A DNA stretch of 64,000 nucleotides from Thalassia testudinum (GCA_037157565.1 JAZHRO010000063.1:9034001-9098000); one strand, 5' to 3'. Positions 9,636 to 21,538 are shown, counted from the stretch's first letter. Notes: a model not told the origin generated them from the letters alone. Numbers and translations: made by a program.

Positions 9636-10990
9636 TGTTGGATCTTAAAGCTACTATGCTATAGGCTATGCACACAAGCACACTTAAACAAATATTAGTA
9701 ATAACAAAAAGATTTTCACAAATAATTCAAACCATAGAAATTGACATAATATTTATAGTGATTTCCCACTCACTTGGGTACTCCACTACCTAAGCCTCCC
9801 AGCTTAGGATTTTTAACCCGATTCCCTCAACCCCGAGGGAATCACTTTACTAATCGAGGTAATTAATGGGTTACCTTAACCCAAGTATAAGAAATGGGTT
9901 TGTTACAACCCAAAGGATGAGCAAAACCTTAATACAAATATAACACTGGTGTAAGACAATAAATCTTACAACTAAGATTCCTAAGCCTGTCAATAATAAT
10001 TAAAATAAGATTACCGATTAGAAAGCGTAGAAAAAATGTGAATCATTTTGTAAATGCGTGAAGAAAACACATCGTTGAGTTTGCAAATTTGTAGAGAGAT
10101 TGAGAGCAGCAAACACAATTTTTTCTCTTCAAAATATGGTGAAAATATGAAAAGTTAGCCCTAGAATTCTTCGTTCTCTTTCTTGTGTGCAAACTGAGTC
10201 CTAGGGTCTTTTTATAGAGTTAGGACCTTAGTGGTTCCACTACTAGACATTGGGGTTTAAATCCCAACGTTCATGGTCTCAAAATAAATTTTCTAGCCGT
10301 TCAAATTTGAACCAACGGCTAACTGGTACCGGTACTAGCTGCTCACTATCTTTCTGCAGCTAGCACATATGAGTCCTGGTACCGATACTCATCATGCGTA
10401 CTGATACTTATGACTCCCAGGTTTGAGACTCACTAGGCACTGTGACCTAATTGTGCTAGTACTCATCATGGATATCGGTACTTGTAAGGTCTAGGCCCGA
10501 TCTGAGTCTTCAAACTATGACCATTAGATATCGATACTCCTTATTAGTATCAGTACTTATTGTTCATAATTTGAGACAAAGACTCAAACCTGTGCCTTGC
10601 ATGTACTGGTACTTATGAACAATAACGGTACTTGCTTTCAAGTACCTTTATAAAAGATTTTATAAAGATTAACTTTAAAGAACGTTCTTTGAAAATGATT
10701 GCAATATTAATCCAAATTTATCTCTAACTAATTTTACGATCTAATACTTGATTCTTTGTTAAGAGACATACATTCTATGAAATAAAAATCTAATCTCAAA
10801 GACAACAAAAACTCCAGATGATCTTCTATCATCAACTCCTTGTCGTCTTGCCTCCTTGTCATCATGCCTCCTTGACATAATTCTTTGTTTCCCTTGATCT
10901 TCACCTAAATTTAAAATATCACTCAATTGCAAACATTAATCTCTAATAATTTTGTTAGCACCAAAACAAGATGTGGAACAAGGTTCAACA
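9636..10990 (-). mobile_element. Solo LTR C
   Basis: The 1355 bp unit runs from tgttggatct to ggttcaaca and is flanked by the 5-bp duplication ccttg (9631-9635 and 10991-10995). It has no internal coding region, so it is a solo LTR left by recombination between two LTRs. The minus strand is chosen because a TATA-like ctataaaaag lies at 10217-10208 on that strand. The U3 side (10320-10630) holds repeated ggtac-type words. The superfamily is not certain; a Copia element with long LTRs is possible. Confidence 0.85.
10320..10630 (-). repeat. Array of diverged GGTACC-type words in solo LTR C
   Basis: Variants such as ggtaccggtac, ggtaccgatac, gatatcggtac and ggtacttatgaacaata recur every 20-60 bases upstream of the minus-strand TATA. 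They look like degenerate promoter repeats. Confidence 0.55.
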
Positions 10991-11390
10991 CCTTGCAACA
11001 CACTGATGTTACCCTTCAGCTTGCTAATAGGTCAACCAAGATTCCAAAGGGACTCTTACAAAATGTGATTATAAAAGTGAGGGATTTTGAGTACCCTATG
11101 GACTTTCTAGTTTTAGATATAGAGGCATCAGAAAACTTGAACCACACCCCAATAATCTTAGGAAGACCTTTCTTGGTCATAGGCAAGGCTCTAATCAACT
11201 GTGAGACGAGGAGTATGCAAATCACTTATGGAAGGAAAATTTGTCAACTCAATATCTTTAAAGCTTCTCAAAAGAAAAAAGTGAATTGTGGTTCCATTGA
11301 GGTTGTAGGAACAATTGAAGAGGTCTTGGCAATTCACACTAAGGATGATCCGAATTTTGCCAATTCTCAAGATCAACACAAGAGGCAAGT

Positions 11391-12038
11391 GATGTACTTG
11401 AGGATGTTTCTGATTTACCACCTCCCATAGATAATCAAATTGAAAAATACATTAGTGAGATTGAGAAACTATTAGGAGTATCTTATGACGAATTAGATGA
11501 TGACATTAAGAATCCTCAATATATCCACTTAGAAATTCAAGAATTATTGGATTTTGAGGGGGTTCAAGACATTGGACAACCAATGGACATGAACCAGGAA
11601 AACGAAGAAATAACCTCAGAAAAAGAAGCTTAAATCAAGATGGACTGGGGAAGAACTTATAATCCAACTGGTTCAAATGGATGGCTTGATTTTGAGGAAG
11701 AAATGATTTTAGATAAGGAAGAGGTAATTTCTAATGAGGATTTCTAGGAATTCAACACAACTCTACCTTTATACTCATATGACCCGGAGCCTGAAGAATT
11801 CATGATTTTTGATGTCAATTACCATTATGAGGATCCTTCAGATTCTAATTTAGAATCGGATTTAAATTTCAATCATGAATTCAATCTAGATCCTCCACCA
11901 CCTCTTCTAGAATCATGGAATTGGATTAATGAATAAGCTTTGCATCATGTACCTTATCTATCTAACCCTATTCTATATTTCGAATCAGAAAAACACTTCG
12001 GAGTAGGGCTACATCACCAGTTGGTCCGCATTTATGGA
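11391..12038 (+). pseudogene. Element B acidic ORF with C-terminal GLHH motif
   Basis: One frame runs 216 codons with only three stops (11631, 11745, 11934) and no frameshift. The product is strongly acidic (DELDDDIKNP, WLDFEEEMILDKEE, DPEPEEFMIFD, NYHYEDPSDSN). It ends in the motif G-V-G-L-H-H-Q-L-V-R-I-Y-G at 12000-12038, after which element D is inserted. It occupies the place where RT should follow the protease, yet has no RT block. Only the final motif resembles the ORF of element G (G-M-G-L-H-H-N-L-V-H-I-C-G). Function unknown. Confidence 0.6.
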
Positions 12039-12042
12039 TCAC

Positions 12043-15000
12043 TGATGAGAGACTCATCATGACTTCTAATTACCCCTAATTAACTAGTTTCCTTAGTTAA
12101 TTAGCTAGGAATATGCATATATAAGAGTTAATTATGTAATAAGGGATAAATCATTAAAAGACCTTAAAATAAGTTAAAAAGGATAAATTATAAGTCAATT
12201 AATATTATTAATAATTTAATTAATAAATAGGCTTGAAATATCACTAATTAGCTACCTAATTAATATTTTACTTAACGTAAGTGTAACTTAAGACCTAAGT
12301 CTTTAATAACTTAAGTTAATAAGTAAATAAATATAAGTAAATGGGTCAAAAATGTGAATACATGGCTTTAATATAGTATTTAGCTAATTTATAATTATAT
12401 ATAAAAAGTCGAAAAAGAATTAAATTAAAATTAACTTAAATGGCCTCTGTTTACCTTTTAGTCCCTAGAATTCATTGCATTTGAGTCCTTTCCTTTTACA
12501 TAGGTCCTTAGCTTTTATTGCATACCAGTCCCTGTGAGCATCATCTTCTTCCTCTTCTTTTCTTCTTCCTCATAGTGAATGGCTGACGAGCGGTTGTGAA
12601 GACACCACTTGATCACCTCACATCCAGCGTCATTCCTTCCTCGCCAAGCTCCTGGAGCTTGCGCTCACCCTTTTCGTTCCATCCTACAGTCTGGATGATC
12701 TTGAAATCCTAATTAGGGCTCGAGGTTAAGCTCACCGATGTTGGAGACAATGCCGGTGGTTACCTTGAACCTATAACTTCTAGCATCCAGATATAGCTCC
12801 CTTCACAGTCACCGAACCCTATAAATAGGCCTGAACCCCTACAATTTGAGTTTGGTTAGCTCCCTACCCTCTTCCCCAATCGCAACTAACTGATAGGCTA
12901 TTCTCTCCAACTCCGACGATCTACCTCCACTTCCATACAGTTCTACCAATCTCTTCCACCATCTGCCAAGCTCTGTCTTCTTCCGCCGCATCTTTGGACA
13001 AAGTGATGACTCCAGACTCCTCTTTTACTCCGCAAACATGCCCACCAGACTTCTGCCTTCTTCCCTCTAATTTCTTCTTCCGTTATGACCTTCGACGGAG
13101 TTCTCTCTGTCCCCTTCATCTTGGTAACAGTAGGCTTAGGTGTAGGTAAGTTTAGCATAGTTTTGGTTCAGTAGATTAGATAGCTTAGCTAGGTTTTTAT
13201 GCTCACTTCATTCGCCATCTTCTCCAGCTTCGACAAGTTCTTTGAGCTTGTCCGAAGCATCCTTTTGCTATTTTTACACATCGATCACCTTCTTTATCAT
13301 ATCATGAATTCATAACATTTCTTTTTCCTCACTTTTAGCAGCTGAATTGCCTAGATCACTTCCACATTCACCGGCGACCTCTACTGTCCACGATGGAGGT
13401 CACTGAGCTTATAACACACTCGCTAAGGCCCTTCATCACCTCTCCGTAATCTAACGGCCCTGATCCTATACCTAATCAGTTTAATTAACTCGTAGTAAGT
13501 GAACACCAAATTCCGTTCCAACTTTCGACCTCTCTGTCAATGGAGAGCTCGAAAGAGTTACTCCACCTAATTAACCCCCCCTCCCCACAGAGCATCACTA
13601 GGCTCTTATTAGCCTTAACTCTCACACAATTGAGTGAGAGGGTCATCTCTGAGTTCACGAGAACTCAAATTATATTTTAACTGAATTCAAGGCACATCTT
13701 CTGAATTGATTGCTAATTGCTTTAATCATTGTATTCTTGAGGTTCCTTGTGACTTCAGGAATCTTTTAAGACTTTTCCAGATTAGTTTCATGGAGTTTTG
13801 AACTCCAAGTGATCATTCCTAAACTCACTCGAGCTCCGACGAGCTCCGACGAGTCATTTTTGAACTTCAGCCCTAGATAAGTGTTGAGAAGCTCCAGAAT
13901 GAATCTATAAGGCTTAAGGATCATGTCTTAGTGTTTCTTTTGTTGTTTTATCATCTGGAGCTCAATATCAATTTGCATCTTCTCCAACTCTGGTGGATTC
14001 TAGAGATTACTATAAGAGATTTCAGACTTCAAATTTAGGTTCAGAAGAAAGAGTAAGACTTGTTTAATTCATCCTTGACCTTCTATTGATCTAAAACCTC
14101 TAGGATTTTCCACTGAACAAACCTTCATTTCTTCTTAGGCGGCGATGCCTGAGAGTATCTCTAAAGTCGTCAAAACCTAATTTTAAGGTATGCATCAGAT
14201 TGCTGTGGATAATTTGAGTCGATACAAGTGCTTAATTTGATCTGAGAGGCTGAAAACAAGAAAGTCAACTCTAAAGGGTCCTAGGTCAAACCTGAGCCAC
14301 AATTAGGGTTTGAATGGTTGAAGCTCAGAATTAAAGGGATGATTGAGTTTCTGAACCTATTTAGAGATCAATTTGGGTGAATTCAATGAGTTTTACTAAA
14401 ATTTAGATGAGATTTGATCTTCTATGTTGTTTGGGTTCAAACTGGAACCCAACAATTTTTGCAGTGTTTTGATGAGATTTAATTGCAATTCTCACCCAGA
14501 TCTATTTCAAACAACCTTCTGAATTTGTTCAGTCCCCTTTTTGAGTTTGTTATCTATCTGTCAAGCTATTCAAAATTCAGATTTGAGCTTTGAAGCTCCT
14601 GTGTGAAGCTTAGAAGCTTCTTCATCTTCCTAATGCTATGTAGGACTTCCTATCTTCTCCATTAGGTGTGGAATTAACCTCTGAGGTCAACTAGACCCTT
14701 AGTAGAGAGGTATAAGCCTTCCTGCAGGTCATACGACCTAAAAGCTCCTCACTGACGCCATGAATGGCTGTGTTGTAGTGCTTCATTCATCCTTCGAATC
14801 GAAGGGCTTAACCTTACTTGAACACCAAATTGGTGTTCCAATCATGTAGAGTAGATCAAGGGCTTTCGATCGAGCCTTTGCTTGGTCGAAACCATCAACG
14901 GAGTCGGCCATAATCAAGGAGAAGAAAAGGGCTGAAAGAGAAATCCGACATCTTCACTTCTACTTTTAAGACGTCTAATTTGCCTTAATATTGCATTTTA

Positions 15001-15482
15001 GTGTTCTTTTGTTGTATTTTGAGCTCTCAACATTGTAAAAGGCAAATATATTTCTTGTATATCATTTTCTTGCCTTAACCTTTTGTATTTAGATCTAATT
15101 ATTGTAATAAACATGTTTACATGATTTTTAATGTTATATTTTATGTGTAAATTTGTTTCTTCTTAATGGAATGTTGCATGTTCTTATTTGAATCATTTTT
15201 ATGCAATATTCATGTGCTTAACGTATTTAACTTAATATTTGATTAATTAATTGATTCATTATTATGCTTTAGAGAATTCATGGTGAACTAAGCTTACTAT
15301 TATGCCTCCCAGTGAATGACCTGAACTCAACTAGTTAAAAAGAAATAAAAATCTAAAATGTTAGGTTAACTTGACCCTATACTACACTCATGACATTAAT
15401 TCGAGTTAACCTAAGTTACTTTATCATGTAATTAATTAAGCCTAAATAACTTAATTAACTGTGTTGAGGATTTGACACATCA
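12043..15482 (+). repeat. Element D 5' LTR
   Basis: Starts tgatgagagactcatcatg and ends near acatca just before the primer site, about 3440 bp. It aligns throughout with 56852-60493. A TATA box (ctataaata) is at 12819-12827 and is kept in the other LTR (57629-57637). Relative to the 3' LTR it lacks a segment of about 590 bp after 14918. Short ORFs in it are not supported as genes. Confidence 0.88.
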
Positions 15483-15487
15483 TTTTA

Positions 15488-15506
15488 ACGACGTCGTTGC
15501 CGGGGA
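15488..15506 (+). promoter_or_regulatory. Element D primer-binding site, copy 1
   Basis: Acgacgtcgttgccgggga lies directly after the LTR. It differs by three bases from the tRNA-Asp-type site (ending cgttgccgggga) known for Athila elements. Confidence 0.65.
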
Positions 15507-15580
15507 GTGAAATATTTTGTTTCATTTTATTCACCAAAACATTCCCTTGCATAATTTTGTTAAATAAGGAATCATTTTAA

Positions 15581-15598
15581 TGGTGCCGTTGCTGGGGA
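15581..15598 (+). promoter_or_regulatory. Element D primer-binding site, copy 2
   Basis: Tggtgccgttgctgggga, about 93 bases after copy 1 and with the same preceding bases (atcattttaa). It differs from the same tRNA-Asp-type site by two transitions, so it is the better match of the two. Confidence 0.6.
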
Positions 15599-16680
15599 GG
15601 TAACTGTAATTATATTCATCATTATCATATTTTCTTTAGTTTGTAAATAATTTTTTTTACTAATTTGTTTTAGTTTGTGTGTTTTCTGCCTTCTTTTCAG
15701 GTTTCCTTTGCAGGTTACCATTGAAAAGGAGGCGGTAATTTTTTGTGCTATTTTTCATAGACCATTATACATATCCATTGAGTATTCTTTCCTTAGTCTC
15801 TAGTATAGTTTGCTTGTTGCATTTAGGTTAGAAAAAATTTAAAAATACAAAAATACACATACCTTTCTGACTAGCAAGAGCATGTTTTAGGAACACACTC
15901 TTAGGAGTGCATTATTTACTAGTATTTACGAAATCTGACACGGGATTTTTTACTATTTTTCTCACATTAGCGGGAAAACACACGCAAAACCTACGTAGAT
16001 CCCTGTCGTTGGAGAATAAAGAAGGCCATATTTTTGTTTGAAAATACTTAAAAAGTGGTCACCTTGCTTCTTTCTATCATTTTTGTGAAAAAATTAACTA
16101 AAAAGAGGACAATTGAAACTCGTGACTCAATCTGCTTGTAGAATGCATGTAGGTTTTTACGCTCTTGTCTGTTTCATGCTATCGCGCACACAGTGCAATC
16201 ACTATAGCCACATGAGTCTGATTTTTCTACCTCTCCTCTTTGCACCTCTTAGGGCTTTGGTCGAAGATCAACAAGTCTGTCTCACTTCTAAAGCCCCGGG
16301 GAGCTTGTAGTGAGCGGTCTCGATCCTAGACCTTACACCTTTGAGCCTTAAGGATACGCACATACGTAGACACGGGTTTAGGATGCATATTTTGATTCTG
16401 ATATTATACTTGTTTCCATCCAAATTATTTTTACATACTCTAGGACTCTCTTCTTTCCTTTGAAAGAAGAGAAAAACCCATTTTTTGTGCTATTTTCGGG
16501 TCTTGTTTGCCACTGTTTTCAGTGGTATGAGTGTGCCTTTGCACATTCTTTTGGTTTATGCATGGGAGGCCATCCCTGAAACTGCCTCTTATATCTTCGC
16601 TGATAGGTATTCCTAAGCTGGTTGCATTGAAGCAACTAGTTTTCCCGTCTGATTCATCTATTTTTTCTACATTTGATACT
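15599..16680 (+). other. Element D 5' leader, no gene
   Basis: About 1.1 kb between the primer sites and the gag ATG. Only short unsupported ORFs are seen. Such long leaders are usual in Athila-like elements. Confidence 0.6.
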
Positions 16681-18706
16681 ATGGACCAAACACAGAATCA
16701 GAATCCCGAGATCCCTTCCTCTTCTAGTTAAGGGAAGATGCTGCCTTTTGATATCCATGAGGCGCTCCTAAACCAGAATCTTCAAATGCTCAAGCAGAAC
16801 CGTCAAATTAGTCTATTGACGGCTGCTCTCCAAAATTTGCAGAACCTACAAATCCGTCCTCCACCTCGACCTGAGGCAGGTTTTGAAAACCCTGATTTAT
16901 CGATCCCTACTCCTAAGCCTCTATTCTGCGACATTATAATCCATCCAATTCACAAGTAGAGCCTAATGTCAGGATTCCCGTTGGGGAAAATGACCCAGAA
17001 TTAAAGCCAAACATTATAGGTCTAATCCCATACTATCATGGGTTTTCATCTGAGGATCCATTCCAACACATTGAAGATCTAAAAAATCTACCTTAGACTC
17101 TTGGGGCTCGAAATCAAAGCTGGGAAATCCTATTGATGAAAATGTTCTCCTTCAGCCTTAAGGACAAGGCTGCCTACTGGTATAGAACTATATCATGACC
17201 AATTTCGACTTGGGCTGAACTCAAATCCTCATTTATAAAAAAATTCTTTCCTATTGGTCACACCAACGCACTTAGGCGAGCCATCACCACCTTTACCCAA
17301 AATCAAGGAGAACCAATTCATGAAGCATAGGAACGCTTTCATGAATTGCAAAGGAAATGCCCACATCACGACATCCCTTGCTGGAAACTAATGCATATCT
17401 TTTATTATGGACTGCAAGAGGGCATTTGCAATCTGGTCGATGCCTCTTGTGGAGGGAATTTCTTGAATCGTGACGTAGAATCTACCTTAGAACTATTTAA
17501 AGGGCTGGCGGAGAACTCTATCAATAATGCATCCATGTCGCAATTCACACGAGGAACCAATACAGCGCATCAAGACCTGCAGAAGGGCATTCACGAGATC
17601 GGGAATCTGCCTAGTTCCAAGGATTTAGAGATCATAGTAGAGAAACTGGACAAGGTCGATATCATAGCGAAGCATCTCGATGAGGTCAGAAACACGAGGA
17701 AATCTCTTATGCCTCTCTCACTATGCAGAATCTAGCACGTTTACTTGTTTTGCAAATTCTCGCAGGGAGGGAGTTTGTGAATAATCTAGATTCTAGAGAT
17801 CCATCTTCCTTGGGTTTTCTATCTACTCCTGCACCAACCTAAGGAGGGACCTTTGTCCCACAATCTTTCCCCCCTCTGTCCCTACTTCTTGTTTTTGCAG
17901 AAAACATGCCTTATCCTTCTGATTTGAATGCCATTTAGGGATACGCACCGAGATCAAACCCATATTCGAATACGCACCTTCATTTCACTTGGTCTGACCA
18001 TTCACAAAGACCATCATATCCAACTCAGACCAGGCAAAACCTACCTACGTTTCCATCTCAGCAACCAAATGCGAGGCCATTTCACGTGGGTTCGCAAAAC
18101 TTTGCAGGGTCAAATAGAGACTCAGAGCTCGACCAGATTTTGTGAGTTGTGACTGAGAGCCAGCGACAGAATGTTGAAGATCTTGCTGAGGTACAATGGC
18201 AATGTTTGGTAGAACTGGCTAATCTCAGGGGCTAAATCATGCAGTTAGCTAGGTCTCGTCAGCTAGGGGCCCTTCCATCCCATCTAGTTCCAAACCTAGG
18301 AATATCCAACAAAGGCCACACCTGGGATTTCAACATCTGAATCAAGGACAAGTCCATTTCCTTAATCAAAATCTGAATCAAATCCACCTTCTACTACTCA
18401 TGATTACGAGTATCAAAATCAACAGTAATCTTTTTCAACTCAAGGCGACTAGCCTCTACCCTCTAATCCATCTTTCCAGAATCAAGCATCTTCTTCTTCA
18501 CCAACTTCTTCACATGTAGGTAGTAACTCTGTTACAACCCGCCGTGGGACTTTCACTAGGGATCCAGTAGATCCACGAAACCTATCTGAAGACCCTAGTA
18601 CATCTAGAACGACCCCTGTTTCTACACCTGTAAGAGGTGATGCACCCAATCCCACGAATCCCGTGAATCCCGCTTATTAACAAGATTAGGGTAATACCTC
18701 AGTAGA
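16681..18706 (+). pseudogene. Element D gag, broken
   Basis: The start is taken at ATG 16681 (MDQTQNQNPEI). Blocks seen in order are a helical, Leu/Gln-rich N-terminus (16738-16900), a degraded capsid core in shifted frames (16970-17340), then CPHHDIPCWKLMHIFYYGL (17357-17413) and NLVDASCGGNFLNRD, which match elements B and F. A coiled-coil-like stretch (DLEIIVEKLDKVDIIAKHLDE) follows near 17620-17680, then a Pro/Ser/Gln-rich tail. Element E inserted at 18706, shortly before the protease. Several stops, so inactive. Confidence 0.8.
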
Positions 18707-18758
18707 TGTTAAGACCCACGACATCAAACATTTTTTAAGACATCTGGGAGTTGGTCCA

Positions 18759-19637
18759 GACGTCTGGTCAGACATTTGGAAATAAATTTTTGTAGTGTAC
18801 GATTTGCGAGTCTGCGTGCGTGCGCATGCAAACTGCACCCGCCGACCTGCAGGCGTTCTTCTTTTCTTTTCTCTCTCCCCTGACGCCTTCAAATACCCTC
18901 TCCCCCTTCCCTCTCCTTCACCCACCACTCCATCGTCTCCTCCTTCTTCTTCCAATGTTAGTGTGAGAGCGAGAGAGCGAGGGCAGCAGCTACTGCCGGG
19001 TGCGCGCGGGGAGGAGGAGGTGCAGCGAGAGGGAGAAGATGCAGAGTGCATGAGGAAGAGAGAGCGAGCTCGCTGGAGTAGCCCAAGGCTGGCCGACGGG
19101 CGCGCAGTGGGAGCGTGGTGCTGGGGGAGTTACCCCGATGCTGCTGCAGCTCAGGCAGCAGGCGGGCGAGAGCTGCGCGGTGCGACCGTGCGCAGCGGGG
19201 AGAAGGCGAGAAGGTTCTGATTCTATGAAATTTTCCCAGAATCAGACGTCTAGACCTATGTCCAAACGACGCGGGAGACGTCTGGAGGGAGATCCAGACT
19301 TCTGAAAGGTACGATATTCTCAGCTTTCTTCATTTTGCAGATGCGGCCATGCAGGCCATTCCACCGAAAGCTCTAAGACGTGGTTGTGTTGAGAGTGTTT
19401 GTGTACGCGTGGAGGTTTCATTTCGGGAAGGCGCAAGGACACGCCCTCCCACATAGATCAGACGTCTGGGCAAGTCACCAGATAGCGGAGAGAGTCTCCA
19501 GACGTCCGGAGTGATAGTCGGACGTCTGGAACTAGGTCTAGACAGTTCAGTGGGATCCTAGACATCTGAAGAGCAGTGCAGAAGTAAGGTATGACCTGGA
19601 CCATCTTTTAAGACGTCTGGAAGGTGTTCCAGACGTC
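18759..19637. promoter_or_regulatory. Array of GACGTC palindromes in element E LTR
   Basis: GACGTC occurs at 18759, 19245, 19277, 19461, 19501, 19521, 19612 and 19632, mostly within the larger word cCAGACGTCTGg, with further one-base variants between. The 3' LTR keeps most of them (40150, 40672, 40856, 40896, 40956, 41007, 41027). GACGTC is the C-box type of ACGT site bound by plant bZIP proteins; a regulatory role is inferred. Confidence 0.6.
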
Positions 19638-19931
19638 TGATTTAGGTCAGAGTTATCATTTTTGACCCGTTTAGGGTCCGTTCAAGGTCCGATTTCCGCA
19701 TTTAAAATTTCGTTCTTCTCAGAATTAGTTCCTCTACTTGTTTAAAGTAATTGTATCTTATTCTGAGTGGTTCCTTGTGTTTGATCCTTTTGTTAGGACC
19801 TCGTTCTGTTGCGGATCTGGGGTTGTGGAGGCACGTGGACCTGTCGATCATGCCCCCATCACTCCCGATTTTGCGAGTAGAGTGGCTCCCTTTAGTTATT
19901 TACCAACATTAATGCATCTTTGAGATAAATA

Positions 19932-20191
19932 ATAGATCCTAGGATATGGCATGAATGCTAGGACTGGAAAACTAGATTGAATGATAGATCCTAGGATATG
20001 GCATGAATCCTAGGACTGGAAAACTAGATTGAATGATAGATCCTAAGATATGGCATGAATCTTAGGACTGGAAAACTAGATTGAATGATAGATCCTAGGA
20101 TATGGCATGAATCCTAGGACTGGAAAACTAGATGGAATGATAGATCCTAGGGTGTGGCATAAATCCTAGGAACGGAAACACTGAAATGAAT
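19932..20191 (+). repeat. 52-bp tandem repeat, 5 copies (element E 5' LTR)
   Basis: Units begin atagatcctagg at 19932, 19984, 20036, 20088 and 20140; the last is degenerate. The 3' LTR has four units (41328-41535). Confidence 0.9.
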
Positions 20192-21538
20192 GTCGTGAAT
20201 ACATGAATTGCAGTCTTAGAAAAGTAGATAGAATAATGATAATTACCTGTAATTGGATAACAGCTACTTGTATATGAATGGATTTTAAATGTTGGAAATA
20301 CAGGCTATATGAGAATAAAACTGAATTGATGAAACCTAAAATGGCTTAGCTAGAGAAATATGAGCATGAACCCTACGGGGAATTAGGAGTAGAGCTCCTG
20401 AAAGATAAATAGAATGGAACTAGGAAAGTGGATGGGGAAGTGAGTTGGCCATTGAGTACGGAGTACCAAGGAGAGCGACTGTCCCCCTATTTAGTGCAGT
20501 GTGGAGCTAGCCGCCCCAGGGACCTGGGGTTAGGTCTGGACACTTTGTACCAACTTTTGGCCCTCGCATACATAGTACCGGGGAGAGCTACTAGTGTAGG
20601 GAGAGAGCTAGCCACCCCACAGGCCCTGGGGTTCTGCTAGCCGTCCTGCACTGACTTGTTAGGCCCACTAGGAAAACTAGGGTAGTCAGGCAAGGGTGCG
20701 CGGACTGTGGAGGGGCAAGACCCTTGTTACTGAGAGGGCTCTGCCCTATACTGGCTTCGTGCTGTGCATTGGACGCACCCGCTAATGGAAACGACTGACC
20801 GCGTGTCAATGCGAGGTAGCTACCCGTGCGTTTATCGCGCATGCCGTAGTCACCGTTACGCCTGTTAACGACCTTGGGGTGGTTGACTGAGGGTAGGACC
20901 ACCACGGGGGACTCTCTCGACTCGGAGAGCACCACGTGCTACTTCTACTTTTCGAAAAAGACTACAATCAAGATCGTTACCACGAGGAACATTCGAGATC
21001 AAGAGAAAGATCTGAGAAATAATTCAAGAATGAGTACATAGAGAAATAAAGAAAGAAATAAAAAAAAATAACAGCTACTTGTCTACCTTTACTATTTTCT
21101 TAGCTAGCTGGTTGCCACTCTACTCAGCTTTTCGCTGACGTGTCACCTTTGTCACCTTTTCAGGACCAGGTGTTGAGCAGCCAGAGCCTGCGGCTGCGAA
21201 GGGTGCTGGGCCTAGTAGAGCCCAGCAGTTCTACCTGTTTTGTACTTGCTGTACTATTTTTCTATTGTAGTGAGTATATTCTATTACACTTGTACTCTTT
21301 TATTGTAAGCATCATATTTCTGTACCTGTTTTAATTCTCTACTGTTGTGGTGGTATGTACTGTAATAGTTCTTTTCTTTACTGCTGTACTTTGGTTACTG
21401 TTAGTTACTTGTAGGGTGAATGTGGGTTATTTTGCTGCTTTCTGGTTACTTTCTCGTTGGATGACTGGGTCTTGGGATCAGTCAAGTCGATCCTATTCTC
21501 GTGTCCTGTAGGGATTCGGGAACCGGGTTGTAACAAGA

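Larger units (their letters stand above)
9350..11310 (+). pseudogene. Element B aspartic protease, split by solo LTR C
   Basis: The left piece (9350-9635) carries the IPFLEAIENISAYAKFL-like block and the core DLGASINLIP near 9569-9598. The right piece resumes at 10991 and reads through IPKGLLQNVIIKV (about 11043) and IILGRPFL (about 11151-11174). Removing 9636-10990 and one copy of the 5-base duplication puts the two pieces directly in frame, which proves the insertion. Beyond 11310 the ORF moves to another frame and becomes the acidic ORF. Confidence 0.82.
7158..12042 (+). mobile_element. Element B: gag-protease retroelement lacking RT, left part
   Basis: This is what remains of an old Athila-like element between element A and element D. 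It holds a 5' leader, gag (from 7419), protease (split by solo LTR C) and then an acidic ORF (11391-12038) instead of RT. Element D inserted right after that ORF's last conserved motif, so the rest of B lies beyond the window, if it survives. No LTR of B is visible. It is the outermost host of the nest and therefore older than C and D. Confidence 0.7.
18707..21535 (+). repeat. Element E 5' LTR
   Basis: TGTTAAGACCC ... GTTGTAACA, 2829 bp. It differs from the 3' LTR by scattered substitutions, one missing stretch of about 20 bp near 18770 and one extra copy of a 52-bp tandem repeat. It contains an array of GACGTC palindromes. ORFs in it are GC-rich by-products. Confidence 0.93.

Noticed and set aside
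12943..13158. Short minus-strand ORF seen in both LTRs of D (also 57731-57967)
   Set aside because: It lies in the transcribed LTR leader; the two copies differ by frame changes and there is no recognisable domain.
18795..19220. GC-rich ORFs on both strands of the E LTR
   Set aside because: Low-complexity Arg/Ser/Pro products, open on both strands, with different ends in the two LTRs.
19932..20191. 52-bp repeats as a CRISPR array
   Set aside because: Units are head-to-tail without spacers, inside a plant LTR.
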